64,000 nt of DNA from REEB85 sp018971455 (GCA_028871195.1 JAGWNT010000003.1:18759-82758), one strand, 5' to 3'; positions 43,491-53,217 are shown, counted from the stretch's first letter. Notes: generated by a model from the letters alone, not told the origin. Translations and numbers: made by a program.

Positions 43491-44780
43491 TTATCCCTCG
43501 AACGGGTCGCGCATCATGATGGTGTCGTCGCGCTCCGGGCCGGTGGAGAGCAGCGTCACCGGCGCCTCGACCAGTTCCTCGATGCGGCGGACGTATTTGA
43601 TGGCCTGCGCCGGCAGGTCGGCCCAGCTGCGGGCGCCGCGCGTCGAGCCGGCCCAGCCCTCCATCGTCTCATAGACCGGCCGCGCCGCCGCCTGGGCGCC
43701 CATCGCGGCCGGCAGGTGCTGGAAGAGCTTGCCGCCGATGTCGTAGCCGGTGCACAGGCGCAACTCGGGCAGGCCGTCCAGCACGTCGAGCTTGGTCAGC
43801 ACCAGCCCGTGGATGCCGCCGACCTTCACCGCCTGGCGCACCATCGCCGCATCGAACCAGCCGCAGCGGCGGCGGCGGCCGGTGACGGTGCCGAACTCAT
43901 GGCCGCGATCGCCGAGCAGCGTGCCGGTCTCGTCGGTCAGCTCGGAGGGGAACGGGCCGGAACCGACGCGGGTGCAGTAGGCCTTGGCGATGCCGAGCAC
44001 GAAGCCGATGGCCGAGGGGGCGATGCCGGCGCCCGAGGCGGCGGTGGCGGCGACGGTGTTGCTGCTGGTGACGAAGGGGTAGGTGCCGTGATCGACGTCG
44101 AGCATGACGGCCTGGGCGCCCTCGAAGAGGATGCGCTTGCCGCCGCGGCGCGCCGTGTCGAGGCGTTCCCAGACCGGCTCGACATAGGGCAGGATCTGCG
44201 GGGCGAGTTCGAGCAGCCGGTCGAGCAGGGCCTGCTTCTCGAACGTCTCGGCGCCGAGACCGTGCAGGAGCGTGTTGTGGTGCAGCAGCAGCTCGTCGAG
44301 CTTGTCCGACAGCGTCGCCGGCTCGGCGAGATCGCAGGCGCGGATGGCGCGGCGGGCCACCTTGTCCTCATAGGCCGGGCCGATGCCGCGGCCGGTGGTG
44401 CCGATCTTGCGTTCGCCGCGGGCGGCCTCGCGCGCGCGGTCCAGTGCGGCGTGCAGCGGCAGGATGAGAGTGGCGTTCTCGGCGAGGCGCAGCGTCTCGG
44501 GCGTCACCGCCAGGCCCTGGGCGCGGACGCGGGCGATTTCGGCGAGCAGCGCCTCCGGATCGACCACCACGCCGTTGCCGATGATGCCGAGCTTGCCGCG
44601 CACCAGGCCCGAGGGCAGCAGGGAGAGCTTGTAGGTCTCGTTGCCCACCACCAGCGTGTGGCCGGCATTGTGGCCGCCCTGGAAGCGCACCACGATGTCG
44701 GCGCGGCTGGCGAGCCAGTCCACCACCTTGCCCTTGCCCTCGTCGCCCCATTGCGCGCCGATGACGGTGACGTTGGCCAT
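43491..44780 (-). CDS. purA: Adenylosuccinate synthetase
   Basis: 429 residues. It begins MANVTVIGAQWGDEGKGKVVDWLA, the GTP-binding loop of PurA, followed by VVRFQGGHNAGHTLVVGN and TTGRGIGPAYEDKVARRAIR. GAQAVMLDVDHGTYPFVTSSNT and GRRRRCGWFDAAMVR are also present. The enzyme condenses IMP with aspartate using GTP, the first step to AMP. It lies five bases after hisZ on the same strand. Confidence 0.97.
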   Translation of the reverse strand: MANVTVIGAQWGDEGKGKVVDWLASRADIVVRFQGGHNAGHTLVVGNETYKLSLLPSGLVRGKLGIIGNGVVVDPEALLAEIARVRAQGLAVTPETLRLAENATLILPLHAALDRAREAARGERKIGTTGRGIGPAYEDKVARRAIRACDLAEPATLSDKLDELLLHHNTLLHGLGAETFEKQALLDRLLELAPQILPYVEPVWERLDTARRGGKRILFEGAQAVMLDVDHGTYPFVTSSNTVAATAASGAGIAPSAIGFVLGIAKAYCTRVGSGPFPSELTDETGTLLGDRGHEFGTVTGRRRRCGWFDAAMVRQAVKVGGIHGLVLTKLDVLDGLPELRLCTGYDIGGKLFQHLPAAMGAQAAARPVYETMEGWAGSTRGARSWADLPAQAIKYVRRIEELVEAPVTLLSTGPERDDTIMMRDPFEG

Positions 44781-44785
44781 GGCAA

Positions 44786-45937
44786 TTACTCCGGTTTGAT
44801 GGGCACGAGATCGTCGCCCGACAGCATGTGGCGGCAGCCCAGCCGGGCCGCCTCGTGGGCGGGCACGCCGGCATCGGGAAAGCCCTCGACGGTGGCGTAG
44901 CCCTCGGCGCGGAGCGCGGCGGCGCGGACCGGGTCGCTGCCCGGCGGCAGATAGACGCGCGGCCGGGCCGGCCGGGCGGGTGCCGCACGCAGCACCGCGT
45001 CCGGATAGAGTGTGATGCCGGTCGCCGGTTCGCGCTCGCCGCAAATATAGCGGCCGCCGCGCCCCAGCTCCTCATGGCGGCCGGGGGCATAGACCGTCAT
45101 GCAGACGCCGGTGTGATAGCGCAGGCCGCGGAACTCCACCGGGTCGATGGTCAGCTTGAGCGCCGGCGCGCGGGCGTGGATGGCGGCGACGGTGGCGGCG
45201 AGCCGGCCGGCAAGGGCGCGGGCGCCGGGGCTGAGGGTCGCCGAATCCAGCGTGGCGAGGGCGCGCGCGGCGGGCCCGGCGGCGAGCAGCAGCTCGGTCA
45301 GGGTTGCGGCCAGCACGCCGCCGCGGGCGGTGACGGCGGCGGCGTCCTTGCGGTCCAGCGCGCGGGCGAGCGGGGCGCGCGCCTCGGCGGGGATGCCTGC
45401 CTCGTCGAGCAGCATCGGCACCAGCGTGGGCAGGGTGAGGTCGAAGCTGAGCCGGGCGAGCCCGACGGCATGCAGCGCCTCGGCGGCGACCAGCACGATT
45501 TCGGCGTCGGCCTCCGGGCTGTCGGCGCCGATCAGCTCGATGCCGGCCTGGGCGATCTGGCGGTCCGGCGCCAGCTGGCCGGCCTGCACGCGCAGGCATT
45601 GTCCGGCATAGGACAGGCGCAGCGGACGGGCCGCACTGGCCAGGCGGGTGGTGGCGATGCGGGCGACCTGCGGTGTCATGTCCGCGCGCAGGCCCATCAT
45701 GCGCCGCGTGTCGGCATCCATCAGCCGGAAGGTCTGGTCGCCCATGGCGGCCCCCGATCCGGCGAGCAGCGAATCCTCGAACTCGAGCAGGGGCGGCTTG
45801 ACGCGCTGGTAGCCATGCGCGGCGAAGGCGCCCATCAGCGCTTCCACCGAGGCGGCCTCGGTCTCCGCCTCGGCCGGCAGCAGGTCGCGCAGGCCGGCGG
45901 GCAGCAGGGCCGGATTGGGGGGCGGGTCGTCGGTCAT
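44786..45937 (-). CDS. hisZ: ATP phosphoribosyltransferase regulatory subunit HisZ
   Basis: 383 residues resembling a class II aminoacyl-tRNA synthetase (HisRS) core without the anticodon domain. Visible are YQRVKPPLLEFEDSLLAGSGAAMGDQTFRLMD, GLRADMTPQVARIATTRL and the late FRGLRYHTGVCMTVYAPG. HisZ binds short-form HisG to make an active first enzyme of histidine synthesis. The hisZ-purA order is common in alphaproteobacteria. The gene is divergent from the M20 peptidase across 125 bases. Confidence 0.93.
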   Translation of the reverse strand: MTDDPPPNPALLPAGLRDLLPAEAETEAASVEALMGAFAAHGYQRVKPPLLEFEDSLLAGSGAAMGDQTFRLMDADTRRMMGLRADMTPQVARIATTRLASAARPLRLSYAGQCLRVQAGQLAPDRQIAQAGIELIGADSPEADAEIVLVAAEALHAVGLARLSFDLTLPTLVPMLLDEAGIPAEARAPLARALDRKDAAAVTARGGVLAATLTELLLAAGPAARALATLDSATLSPGARALAGRLAATVAAIHARAPALKLTIDPVEFRGLRYHTGVCMTVYAPGRHEELGRGGRYICGEREPATGITLYPDAVLRAAPARPARPRVYLPPGSDPVRAAALRAEGYATVEGFPDAGVPAHEAARLGCRHMLSGDDLVPIKPE

Positions 45938-46062
45938 GGGATCGGCTTACAGGTTGGGGCGCGCGCCTATAGCACCGGGCCGGCGGGGGGGAAAGCAACG
46001 CCCCTCGACAGCGCGCGACGCCGCCCACCTAATGGCCCGCCACCTCGCCGGAGAACGCCACC

Positions 46063-47280
46063 ATGGACGACGCCCAAGCGGCCCTTGCCGCGCTGATGAA
46101 CAGCCCCGCCTGGACCATGGCCACGGCCAGCCTGTCCGCCGGGCACGAGCGGATGGTGGCCGATATCGTGACGCTGACCGAAATCCCCTCCCCGCCCTTC
46201 GGCGAAGAGACCCGCGCGGCCGCCTATCTCGAAATGCTGCGCGCGCACGGGCTCGAGGATGTGGAGCGCGACGCCGGCGGCAACGTGATGGGGCTGCGGC
46301 GCGGCGCCGGCAATGGCGGGCTGCTGGTGGTGGCGGCCCATCTGGATACTGTGTTTCCCGCCGGCACCGACGTCACCGTGCGGCGGGAGGGGACGAAGCT
46401 GTTCGCGCCGGGCATCGGCGACGACACGCGCGGGCTCGCCGTGCTGCTCGCCTTTATCCGCGCGCTCGACGCGGCCGCCATCCGCACCCGCGACGACATC
46501 CTGTTCGTCGGCGATGTCGGCGAGGAAGGGCTGGGCGATCTGCGCGGCATGCGCCACCTGTTCGGCGAGGGAAAGTACCGCGAGCGGATCAAGACCTTCA
46601 TCACGGTGGACAGCCCGGAGATGGAGAGCATCGCCATCGGGGGCATCGGTTCCAAGCGGCTGCGGGTGTTCTTCCGCGGGCCGGGCGGGCACAGCTTCGG
46701 CGCCCACGGCATCGTCAATCCGATGTACGCCATGGCGCATGCGATGCTGGCGCTGTCCCGCACCGAGGTGCCGGCCAGGCCGCGCACGACCTATGCCGCA
46801 ACCGTCGCCGGCGGCGGCACCTCGATCAACGCCATTCCCAACGAAGTCTGGATGGATGTCGATCTGCGCTCGCAATCGGCCGAGGAGCTGGCGCGGCTGG
46901 AGCGGCATTTCCGCGGCCTCGTCGATGAGGCGGTGGCCGCCGAGAACAGGGCGCGCCGCACCGCCAACGGCGCCATCGCCGCCGAGCTGCGGCTGCTCGG
47001 CGACCGGCCGGCGGGTGCGACGGCGGCGGACCACCCGCTGGTGCGCGGGGCGAGTGCCGCGATCGCCGCGCACGGCTTCACGCCGCGCCACGAATATTCC
47101 TCGACCGACGCCAACATCGCCATGAGCCTGGGGATTCCGGCGATCAAGATCGGCTCCGGCGGCAGCGGCGGGCGCGCGCATTCGCTGGAGGAATGGATCG
47201 ACGTCGAGCCGAAGGCGAGCCTGCGCGGGATGGCAGCGGGCCTGGCCGCGCTGGTCGGCGCCGCCGGCTATATTGAGTAG
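46063..47280 (+). CDS. M20/M28-family metallopeptidase
   Basis: 405 residues. Metal ligands appear in VVAAHLDTVFPAGTDV (HLD) and GIGDDTRGLAVLLAF, and the catalytic Glu-Glu in DVGEEGLGDLRGM. The lid or dimerisation domain contains FFRGPGGHSFGAHGIVNPMYAMAHA, and the last ligand is in GGSGGRAHSLEEW. This is the M20 peptidase/acylase layout. It sits upstream of the heterocycle operon with a converging gene between, so a role in hydrolysing an amide intermediate is possible but unproven. Confidence 0.88.
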   Translation: MDDAQAALAALMNSPAWTMATASLSAGHERMVADIVTLTEIPSPPFGEETRAAAYLEMLRAHGLEDVERDAGGNVMGLRRGAGNGGLLVVAAHLDTVFPAGTDVTVRREGTKLFAPGIGDDTRGLAVLLAFIRALDAAAIRTRDDILFVGDVGEEGLGDLRGMRHLFGEGKYRERIKTFITVDSPEMESIAIGGIGSKRLRVFFRGPGGHSFGAHGIVNPMYAMAHAMLALSRTEVPARPRTTYAATVAGGGTSINAIPNEVWMDVDLRSQSAEELARLERHFRGLVDEAVAAENRARRTANGAIAAELRLLGDRPAGATAADHPLVRGASAAIAAHGFTPRHEYSSTDANIAMSLGIPAIKIGSGGSGGRAHSLEEWIDVEPKASLRGMAAGLAALVGAAGYIE

Positions 47281-47314
47281 GCTTGTCCGGGCGCAAGCCT
47301 GTCCGGGCTCGGGT

Positions 47315-48088
47315 TTATGCGGCTGCCTGGAATGCCTGCCAGGCTGCCGGCAGGATGCGGATGAAACGATCCGCCCAGGCGCGCTGGCCGGCCGCATCGG
47401 CGATCAGGTCCTGGCGGATTTCGAGTTCCACATAGGGCAGGCCGCGGCGCTCGGCATGCAGCGGCACCGTGTAGTCGGTCAGGTCGGAGACCGCGTAGGG
47501 CTCGTTCTCGCCGACCACGAGCCCGGGCTCCTCACGCAGCAGCGCGAGCACCAGCCGGGCGAAGCGGGGATTGCGGTTGAACAGCACGCCGGCATGCCAC
47601 GGGCGCGCCACACCCTTGAAGACCGGGGTGAAGCTGTGCATCGCCACCAGAACGGTCGCGCGGCCGGCGCGGGCGTCGAGCGCCGCGCCGATGGCATCGT
47701 GGTAGGGGCGCAGGATCGCCCCTTCGCGGGCGGCGCGCGCGGCGGCATCGAGACCGATATTCCCGGGGATCGGCGTGCTCTCGCTGATCTCGGGGATCGA
47801 GCTGGCGACACCCGGCGCGCGATTGCTGTCGATCACCAGGCGGGAATATTCCTGGCCGATGGTGAAGGCGTCCAGGGCTTGGCCGAGATGCAGCGCGACC
47901 GGCCAGGCGCCGGGGTCCCAGGCGATATGGCGGTCCATGTCCGCGGCCGCCACGCCGAGGTCGCCCAGTCGGCGGGGCACGCGGCGGCCGGCATGGTCGC
48001 AAGTGATGAAAAAGGGCGAGGCCCCGCGGGCATGCGCCATGCGAACCGGCGAAGGTTCGTCGTCGTCCAGAAGCGTCGGGTCGGCCAT
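47315..48088 (-). CDS. N-formylglutamate amidohydrolase family protein
   Basis: 257 residues. FFITCDHAGRRVPRRLGDLG carries the metal-binding His region. LVIDSNRAPGVASSIPEISE, ILRPYHDAIGAAL and VAMHSFTPVF follow. The family (HutG type) hydrolyses N-formylglutamate to glutamate and formate. No histidine utilisation genes are in the window, so another N-acyl substrate is likely. It points away from the downstream operon and ends 34 bases past the M20 gene. Confidence 0.85.
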   Translation of the reverse strand: MADPTLLDDDEPSPVRMAHARGASPFFITCDHAGRRVPRRLGDLGVAAADMDRHIAWDPGAWPVALHLGQALDAFTIGQEYSRLVIDSNRAPGVASSIPEISESTPIPGNIGLDAAARAAREGAILRPYHDAIGAALDARAGRATVLVAMHSFTPVFKGVARPWHAGVLFNRNPRFARLVLALLREEPGLVVGENEPYAVSDLTDYTVPLHAERRGLPYVELEIRQDLIADAAGQRAWADRFIRILPAAWQAFQAAA

Positions 48089-48197
48089 GGCGGGGTGCTA
48101 TCGCCGGCGGACCGCGCCGTCAAATGTGCCGGGCCTCGATTGACTCCGGCGCGCAGGCTGGTCGATCATATGTATGCGAACGATCTGGAGCGGCGCG

Positions 48198-49022
48198 ATG
48201 GGCTGCTACGTCCGACCCACCAGCCTCGATGACGCGCTGGCCGCCCTGGCGGCACGGCGGCTGACGGTGCTGGCCGGCGCCACCGACCATTTCCCGGCGC
48301 GGCTGATGCCCGCGCCGGCGGAGGATCTGCTCGACATCACCGCCCTGCCCGCGCTGCGCCGGATCGAGCGGCAGGAGGATGGCTGGCGGATTCCGTGCCT
48401 GGCGACATGGAGCGACGTGATCGCCGCCGATCTGCCGCCCTTGTTCGACGGGCTGCGCCACGCCGCCCGCCAGGTCGGCGGCGTGCAGATCCAGAATGTC
48501 GCGACATTGGCCGGCAATGTCTGCAACGCCAGCCCGGCGGCGGACGGCATCCCGTGCCTGCTGGCCCTCGACGCGGAGGTGGAGCTGGCCAGCCTGGCCG
48601 GGCGGCGGCGGATGCCGATCGGCGATTTCGTGCTGGGGCCGCGGCGAACGGCGCGCAGGCAGGATGAGCTGATGACGGGGCTGCACGTCCCCGCGCGCGC
48701 CGGCGGGCGCGGCGTGTTCCACAAGCTCGGCGCGCGGCGCTATCTGGTGATTTCGATTGCCATGGTCGCGGTGGTGGCGGAGTTCGACGCGGCCGGATGC
48801 GTCGCCCGCGCGGGCGTCGCCGTCGGCGCCTGCTCGGCGCGCGCGGAGCGGCTGCCGGCGGCGGAGGCGGCGTTGCGGGGCCGGCGCCCCGATCCCGCGC
48901 TGCTGCGCCCGGAGCATCTGGCCCCGCTCGCGCCGATCGACGATGTGCGGGCCGCGGCATCCTATCGGCGCAAGGCGGCCCTCGAACTTCTCCGGCGCGC
49001 CGTCGGCGGCCTCGCAGCATGA
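48198..49022 (+). CDS. Xanthine dehydrogenase-family FAD-binding subunit
   Basis: 274 residues from the ATG at 48198 (GGAG at ribosome-site distance); another ATG lies eight codons upstream. FAD contacts are in VLAGATDHFPARLM and in the TLAGNVCNASPAADGIP segment, the conserved CoxM/XdhB-type motif. It carries electrons from the Mo/Fe-S protein to an acceptor. Its stop overlaps the start of the large fused subunit. It is the first gene of the nine-gene run to 59186. Confidence 0.9.
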   Translation: MGCYVRPTSLDDALAALAARRLTVLAGATDHFPARLMPAPAEDLLDITALPALRRIERQEDGWRIPCLATWSDVIAADLPPLFDGLRHAARQVGGVQIQNVATLAGNVCNASPAADGIPCLLALDAEVELASLAGRRRMPIGDFVLGPRRTARRQDELMTGLHVPARAGGRGVFHKLGARRYLVISIAMVAVVAEFDAAGCVARAGVAVGACSARAERLPAAEAALRGRRPDPALLRPEHLAPLAPIDDVRAAASYRRKAALELLRRAVGGLAA

Positions 49023-51736
49023 ATGGCGCGATCGCCTTCCGCCTGAACGGACGCCCGGTCAGCCTCGCCGCCGATCCGGCGCGGCGGCTGGCGGATCTGC
49101 TGCGCGACGAGTTGGCCCTGACCGGCACCAAGATAGGCTGCAATGCCGGCGATTGCGGCGCCTGCACGGTGCTGATCGACGGCGCGCCCGTCTGCGCCTG
49201 CCTGGTACCGGCCGGGCGGGCCGGCGGCTGCGACATCCGCACCGTGGAAGGCCTGGCCGGGGACGGCCGGCTGACGGCGTTGCAGCGCGCCTTCCTGGCC
49301 CATGGCGCCGCCCAGTGCGGCATCTGCACGCCGGGGATGCTGATGGCCGCGGCCGCCCTGCTGGCGCGCGAGGCGGCGCCGAGCGAGGCGCAGGTGCAGG
49401 ACGCGCTCGGCGGCGTGCTGTGCCGGTGCACGGGCTACCGCAAGATCATCGAGGCGGTGATGGATGTGGCGGCAACCCTGCCGCCGACGCCGGCGGCTGG
49501 TGCGGCGGTCGGCGCGCGGCTGGCCAAGGTGGACGGCATCGCGCGCGTGCGGGGCAGCGAGATCTTCGGCGCGGACGCCGTGCCGGAGGGGGCGAGCCTG
49601 TGGCTGCGCGCCATTCGCAGCCCGCACGCCCACGCCGCCTTCGTGCTCGGCGATACCGGCCCGCTGCTGGCGGCCCATCCCGGCCTCGTGCGGTTTCTCA
49701 CGGCCGCCGACATTCCCGGCCGCAACCTTTACGGCATCTATCCCACCGGCAAGGACCAGCGCGTCCTTGCCGAGCGGGTCGCGCGCCATCGCGGCGAGGC
49801 GGTGTGCGCGCTGGTGGGCTCGCGCGCGGCACTGGAGGCGATCGCCGAGGCGGACATCCCGCTGACCTGGACGAGGCTGCCGGAGGTGGAATTCGCCACC
49901 GCGCGGGAGGCCCCTGCCCTGCACGACCATGCGCCCGGCAACGTGCTGTGCCGCGGGCGGGTGGCGCGCGGCGACGTGGACGGGGCGCTGGCGGCGGCGG
50001 CGCATCGGGCCGCCATCGCCGTGCGTACGGGATTCGTCGAGCATGCCTATATCGAGCCCGAAGCGGGCTTTGCGCGACGCGTCGGTAATCGCATCGAAAT
50101 CACCGCCTGCACGCAGACGCCCTACATGGACCGCGATGAGCTGGCGCCCATTCTCGGCGTGCGGCCGGAGGATGTGCGCGTGATCCCGACCGCGGTGGGC
50201 GGCGGGTTCGGCGGCAAGCTCGACCTGTCGGTGCAGCCGCTGCTCTGCGTCGCCGCCTGGCTGCTCGATCGCCCGGTGCGGATGATCTACTCCCGGCCGG
50301 AGAGCATGATGGCGACCACCAAGCGCCATCCCGCAGCCATCGCCGCCGAGGCGGCGTGCGACGCCGATGGGCGGCTGACCGCGTTCCGCTTCCACGGCGA
50401 TTTCGACACCGGCGCCTATGCGAGCTGGGGTCCGACGGTCGCCAACCGGGTGCCGGTGCATGCCATGGGCCCCTATGCCATCGCCAATGTGCGGTGCACG
50501 ACGGCGGCGATCCATACCAACGGGCCGCCGGCCGGTGCGTTCCGCGGCTTCGGCGTGCCGCAGGCCGCGATCGCCGGCGAGGCGCTGATGGACATGCTGG
50601 CCGCGTCCTGCGGGCGCGATCCGCTGGCGTTCCGCCGGATGAATGCGCTCGGCGTGCGCAGCGTGACGGCGACCGGCCAGGTGCTCGGCGCCGGCGCCGC
50701 CCTGCCCGAATGCCTCGATGCGCTGGCGCCGCACTGGCACCGGCTGCTCGCCGAGGCGGGCGAATTCAACGCGGGCCGGCATGGCGCGCGCCGGCGCGGC
50801 GCGGGCCTGGCCTGCATGTGGTACGGCATCGGCAACACCAGCCTCGCCAACCCTTCGGAGATGGTGATCGGCATCACGCCGGATGGCCGGGCGGTGCTGC
50901 ATTCCGGCGCCGTCGATATCGGCCAGGGGTCGAACACCATCATGGCGCAGATCGCCGCCGACGCGCTCGGCATCGCGGTCGCCGAGCTGCACATGGTGAC
51001 CGGCGACACCGACCGCACGCGCGATGCCGGAAAGACCAGCGCCTCGCGGCAGACCTTCGTGAGCGGCAACGCCGCGCGCCGCGCCGGCGAGGCGTTGTAC
51101 GCGGAGATCCTGCGCCACGCCAATGCCGGGCCCGGCGCGACGATCCGCCTTCGCGCCGGCGGCCTCGAGGTGCGGGACGGCGACACGCTCGCCCGTCTCG
51201 ACCCGGCGCGCATGCCCGTCGATGCCGAAGGCTTCGTGCTGCGCGGCGAGGGATCTTTCGACCCGCCGACCACGCCGCTCGACGCGGACGGCCAGGGCGT
51301 TCCCTATGCGAGCTACGCCTTCGCCGCCCAGGCGGCGCTGGTGGAAGTGGACAGCACCCTCGGCACGGTGCGCTGCCTGCGCATCGTGGCCGCCCATGAT
51401 GTCGGCCGCGCCATCAACCCCACGCAGGTAGAGGGGCAGATCCATGGCGGCATCGCCCAGGGGCTCGGCCTCGCGCTGATGGAGGAATACGTGCCGGCCC
51501 GCACCGAGAATCTGCACGACTACCTGATCCCGACGATCGGCGACATTCCGCCGATCGACACCATCCTCATCGAGCGGCCCGATCCGCTCGGCCCCTATGG
51601 CGCGAAGGGCGTGGGCGAGCCGGCGCTGGTGGCCACCGCGCCGGCCATCCTCAACGCCATCGCGCATGCCACCGGGGCGCGGATCACGCAGGTTCCGGCA
51701 ACACCGGAGCGCGTGCTGGCGGCGCTGGCGCGATGA
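49019..51736 (+). CDS. Fused [2Fe-2S] and molybdopterin-binding subunits of a xanthine-oxidase-family hydroxylase
   Basis: 905 residues. Residues 1-90 are a plant-type [2Fe-2S] domain with Cys41, Cys46 and Cys49 in GCNAGDCGAC and a fourth ligand at Cys59 or Cys61. Residues about 95-150 carry the second [2Fe-2S] site (QCGICTPG, CRCTG). From about residue 165 onward is the molybdenum cofactor domain, with VGGGFGGKLDLSVQ, a IGQGSNTIM loop and the catalytic Glu in GAKGVGEPALV near the end. Such enzymes hydroxylate N-heterocycles such as purines, nicotinate or quinoline. Usually these are separate small and large subunits. Neighbours suggest a nicotinate-like substrate. Confidence 0.9.
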   Translation: MNGAIAFRLNGRPVSLAADPARRLADLLRDELALTGTKIGCNAGDCGACTVLIDGAPVCACLVPAGRAGGCDIRTVEGLAGDGRLTALQRAFLAHGAAQCGICTPGMLMAAAALLAREAAPSEAQVQDALGGVLCRCTGYRKIIEAVMDVAATLPPTPAAGAAVGARLAKVDGIARVRGSEIFGADAVPEGASLWLRAIRSPHAHAAFVLGDTGPLLAAHPGLVRFLTAADIPGRNLYGIYPTGKDQRVLAERVARHRGEAVCALVGSRAALEAIAEADIPLTWTRLPEVEFATAREAPALHDHAPGNVLCRGRVARGDVDGALAAAAHRAAIAVRTGFVEHAYIEPEAGFARRVGNRIEITACTQTPYMDRDELAPILGVRPEDVRVIPTAVGGGFGGKLDLSVQPLLCVAAWLLDRPVRMIYSRPESMMATTKRHPAAIAAEAACDADGRLTAFRFHGDFDTGAYASWGPTVANRVPVHAMGPYAIANVRCTTAAIHTNGPPAGAFRGFGVPQAAIAGEALMDMLAASCGRDPLAFRRMNALGVRSVTATGQVLGAGAALPECLDALAPHWHRLLAEAGEFNAGRHGARRRGAGLACMWYGIGNTSLANPSEMVIGITPDGRAVLHSGAVDIGQGSNTIMAQIAADALGIAVAELHMVTGDTDRTRDAGKTSASRQTFVSGNAARRAGEALYAEILRHANAGPGATIRLRAGGLEVRDGDTLARLDPARMPVDAEGFVLRGEGSFDPPTTPLDADGQGVPYASYAFAAQAALVEVDSTLGTVRCLRIVAAHDVGRAINPTQVEGQIHGGIAQGLGLALMEEYVPARTENLHDYLIPTIGDIPPIDTILIERPDPLGPYGAKGVGEPALVATAPAILNAIAHATGARITQVPATPERVLAALAR

Positions 51737-53217
51737 CCACCACCCATGCCGCCACCGACGCGCCGGCCGAGGCGGCCCTTGTCGCGGCGGCGACGGCCGA
51801 GCCCGGCATCGTCACCTGCGATGCCTGTCCGGTGCTGTGCCGCATCCGCGCCGGCAAGACCGGCGCCTGCGATCGGTACGGCAATGTCGAGGGCCGGCTC
51901 ACCCGCCTCGACCCGCTCACCGCCATCGTGCGGGCGCCGGAACTGGTGCGCTTCGCCGGCGCCGACTGGTCCGGCAACCCGATCGCCGCGCGCGACATCT
52001 TCTTCTCCGCGATCGGCGCCGGCACCACCTATCCCGACTACAAGCCCGCCCCCTTCATCGTCGGCAGCGAGATCGACGGTGTCGATACCGTCACTGTCGT
52101 CTCGGAGGGCGTGTTCAGCTATTGCGGCCTGAAGGTGAAGATCGACACCGATCGCCATCTCGGCCCCGAATGCGCCGTCATCCGCGCCGAGGGCGAGGTG
52201 GTGGGCCATGTCACCACCGCCGAATATGGCAGCCAGATGCTCAGCCTGGGCGGCGTCCACCATCTGACCGGCGGCAGCAAGCGCGAGGGGGTGGTGACCT
52301 GCGAGATCATGCTGCGGCTGGCCAATGGCGAGGCGGTCGAGCTCGCCATCGCGGAGGGTGCCACGGTGCGGGTGCAATCCGGCCAGGCGCCGGTGGTGGA
52401 CGGGGTGGTCGAGCGGCGCATGCGCGTCGGCTGCGGATCGGCCACCATCGGCATCTTCGCCGGCCAGTGGCTCGGCCATGCCGATGAGGTGATCGTGGTG
52501 GATGACCACATCACCGGCGTGCTGAGCGAGCACCAGGCCGGCCGCTTTCTCGGCATGCGCCCGGCCGGCCTCCGCGTGCGCGGACGCCGCTCCACGCCGG
52601 GGCGCTATTTCCAGGTTGCCGAACCCGGCACGGGCTGGGGCGGCACGGATATCGCGGACCCGCTGACCATCATCGAGCGCATCGACCCCAAGGCGGCGTG
52701 GCCCGGGCTGCGGCTGCTGATGGTGTCCACCACCGGCGAGCATGCCGCCTGGTTCGTGCTCGATGAGGCGCTGCGGCCGCAGCCGGCCGAGATGCCGCCT
52801 GCAATCGCCGCGGCGGTGGCGCGCATCGGCGAAAATTGCGAACCGGCCCTGTGCACGGTGCTGTTCATGGCCGGCGCCGGGGGCAGCCTGCGCGCCGGCG
52901 CCACCGAAAATCCCGTGCTGCTGACACGCGCCGTGCAGGCCGGCCGGGCGCGCGTCACCTCCGGCGGCGCGCCGGTGTTCGTGTGGCCGGGCGGCGGCAT
53001 CACCTACATGGTCGATGTAGCGCGCATGCCAGCGGGCGCGTTCGGCCACGTGCCGACGCCGGCATTGGTGGCGCCCATCGAGTTCACGCTGCCGCGGGCG
53101 GATTACCTGCGCCTCGGTGGATTTGCCGATCGCATCCGCCCGCTCGCCGAGGTGGCGCGGGAGACGCGGCCGCGCGCCGTGCTGCTGCCTCCCGGCACGC
53201 CGTTTCCCCGGCCATGA
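51733..53217 (+). CDS. 6-hydroxynicotinate reductase-like Fe-S protein
   Basis: 494 residues. The N-terminus has an Fe-S motif: Cys29, Cys32, Cys36 and Cys46 in VTCDACPVLCRIRAGKTGAC. GVFSYCGLKVKIDTD, TAEYGSQMLSLGGVHHLTGG and GTGWGGTDIADPLTII are family segments. The named relative is the clostridial (Eubacterium barkeri) 6-hydroxynicotinate reductase of nicotinate fermentation. Coupled by four-base overlaps to the hydroxylase upstream and UPF0280 gene downstream. Reductive dearomatisation after hydroxylation is the inferred role. Confidence 0.85.
   Translation: MTTTHAATDAPAEAALVAAATAEPGIVTCDACPVLCRIRAGKTGACDRYGNVEGRLTRLDPLTAIVRAPELVRFAGADWSGNPIAARDIFFSAIGAGTTYPDYKPAPFIVGSEIDGVDTVTVVSEGVFSYCGLKVKIDTDRHLGPECAVIRAEGEVVGHVTTAEYGSQMLSLGGVHHLTGGSKREGVVTCEIMLRLANGEAVELAIAEGATVRVQSGQAPVVDGVVERRMRVGCGSATIGIFAGQWLGHADEVIVVDDHITGVLSEHQAGRFLGMRPAGLRVRGRRSTPGRYFQVAEPGTGWGGTDIADPLTIIERIDPKAAWPGLRLLMVSTTGEHAAWFVLDEALRPQPAEMPPAIAAAVARIGENCEPALCTVLFMAGAGGSLRAGATENPVLLTRAVQAGRARVTSGGAPVFVWPGGGITYMVDVARMPAGAFGHVPTPALVAPIEFTLPRADYLRLGGFADRIRPLAEVARETRPRAVLLPPGTPFPRP

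Noticed and set aside
47315..48088. Histidine utilisation (hutG) as the role of the N-formylglutamate amidohydrolase-like gene
   Set aside because: No other hut gene is visible in the window, so the specific hut role cannot be supported; only the family call was kept.
48962..51667. A 901-residue minus-strand frame
   Set aside because: Antisense shadow of the fused hydroxylase gene; its composition is the reverse image of GC-rich codons and it has no domain motif.
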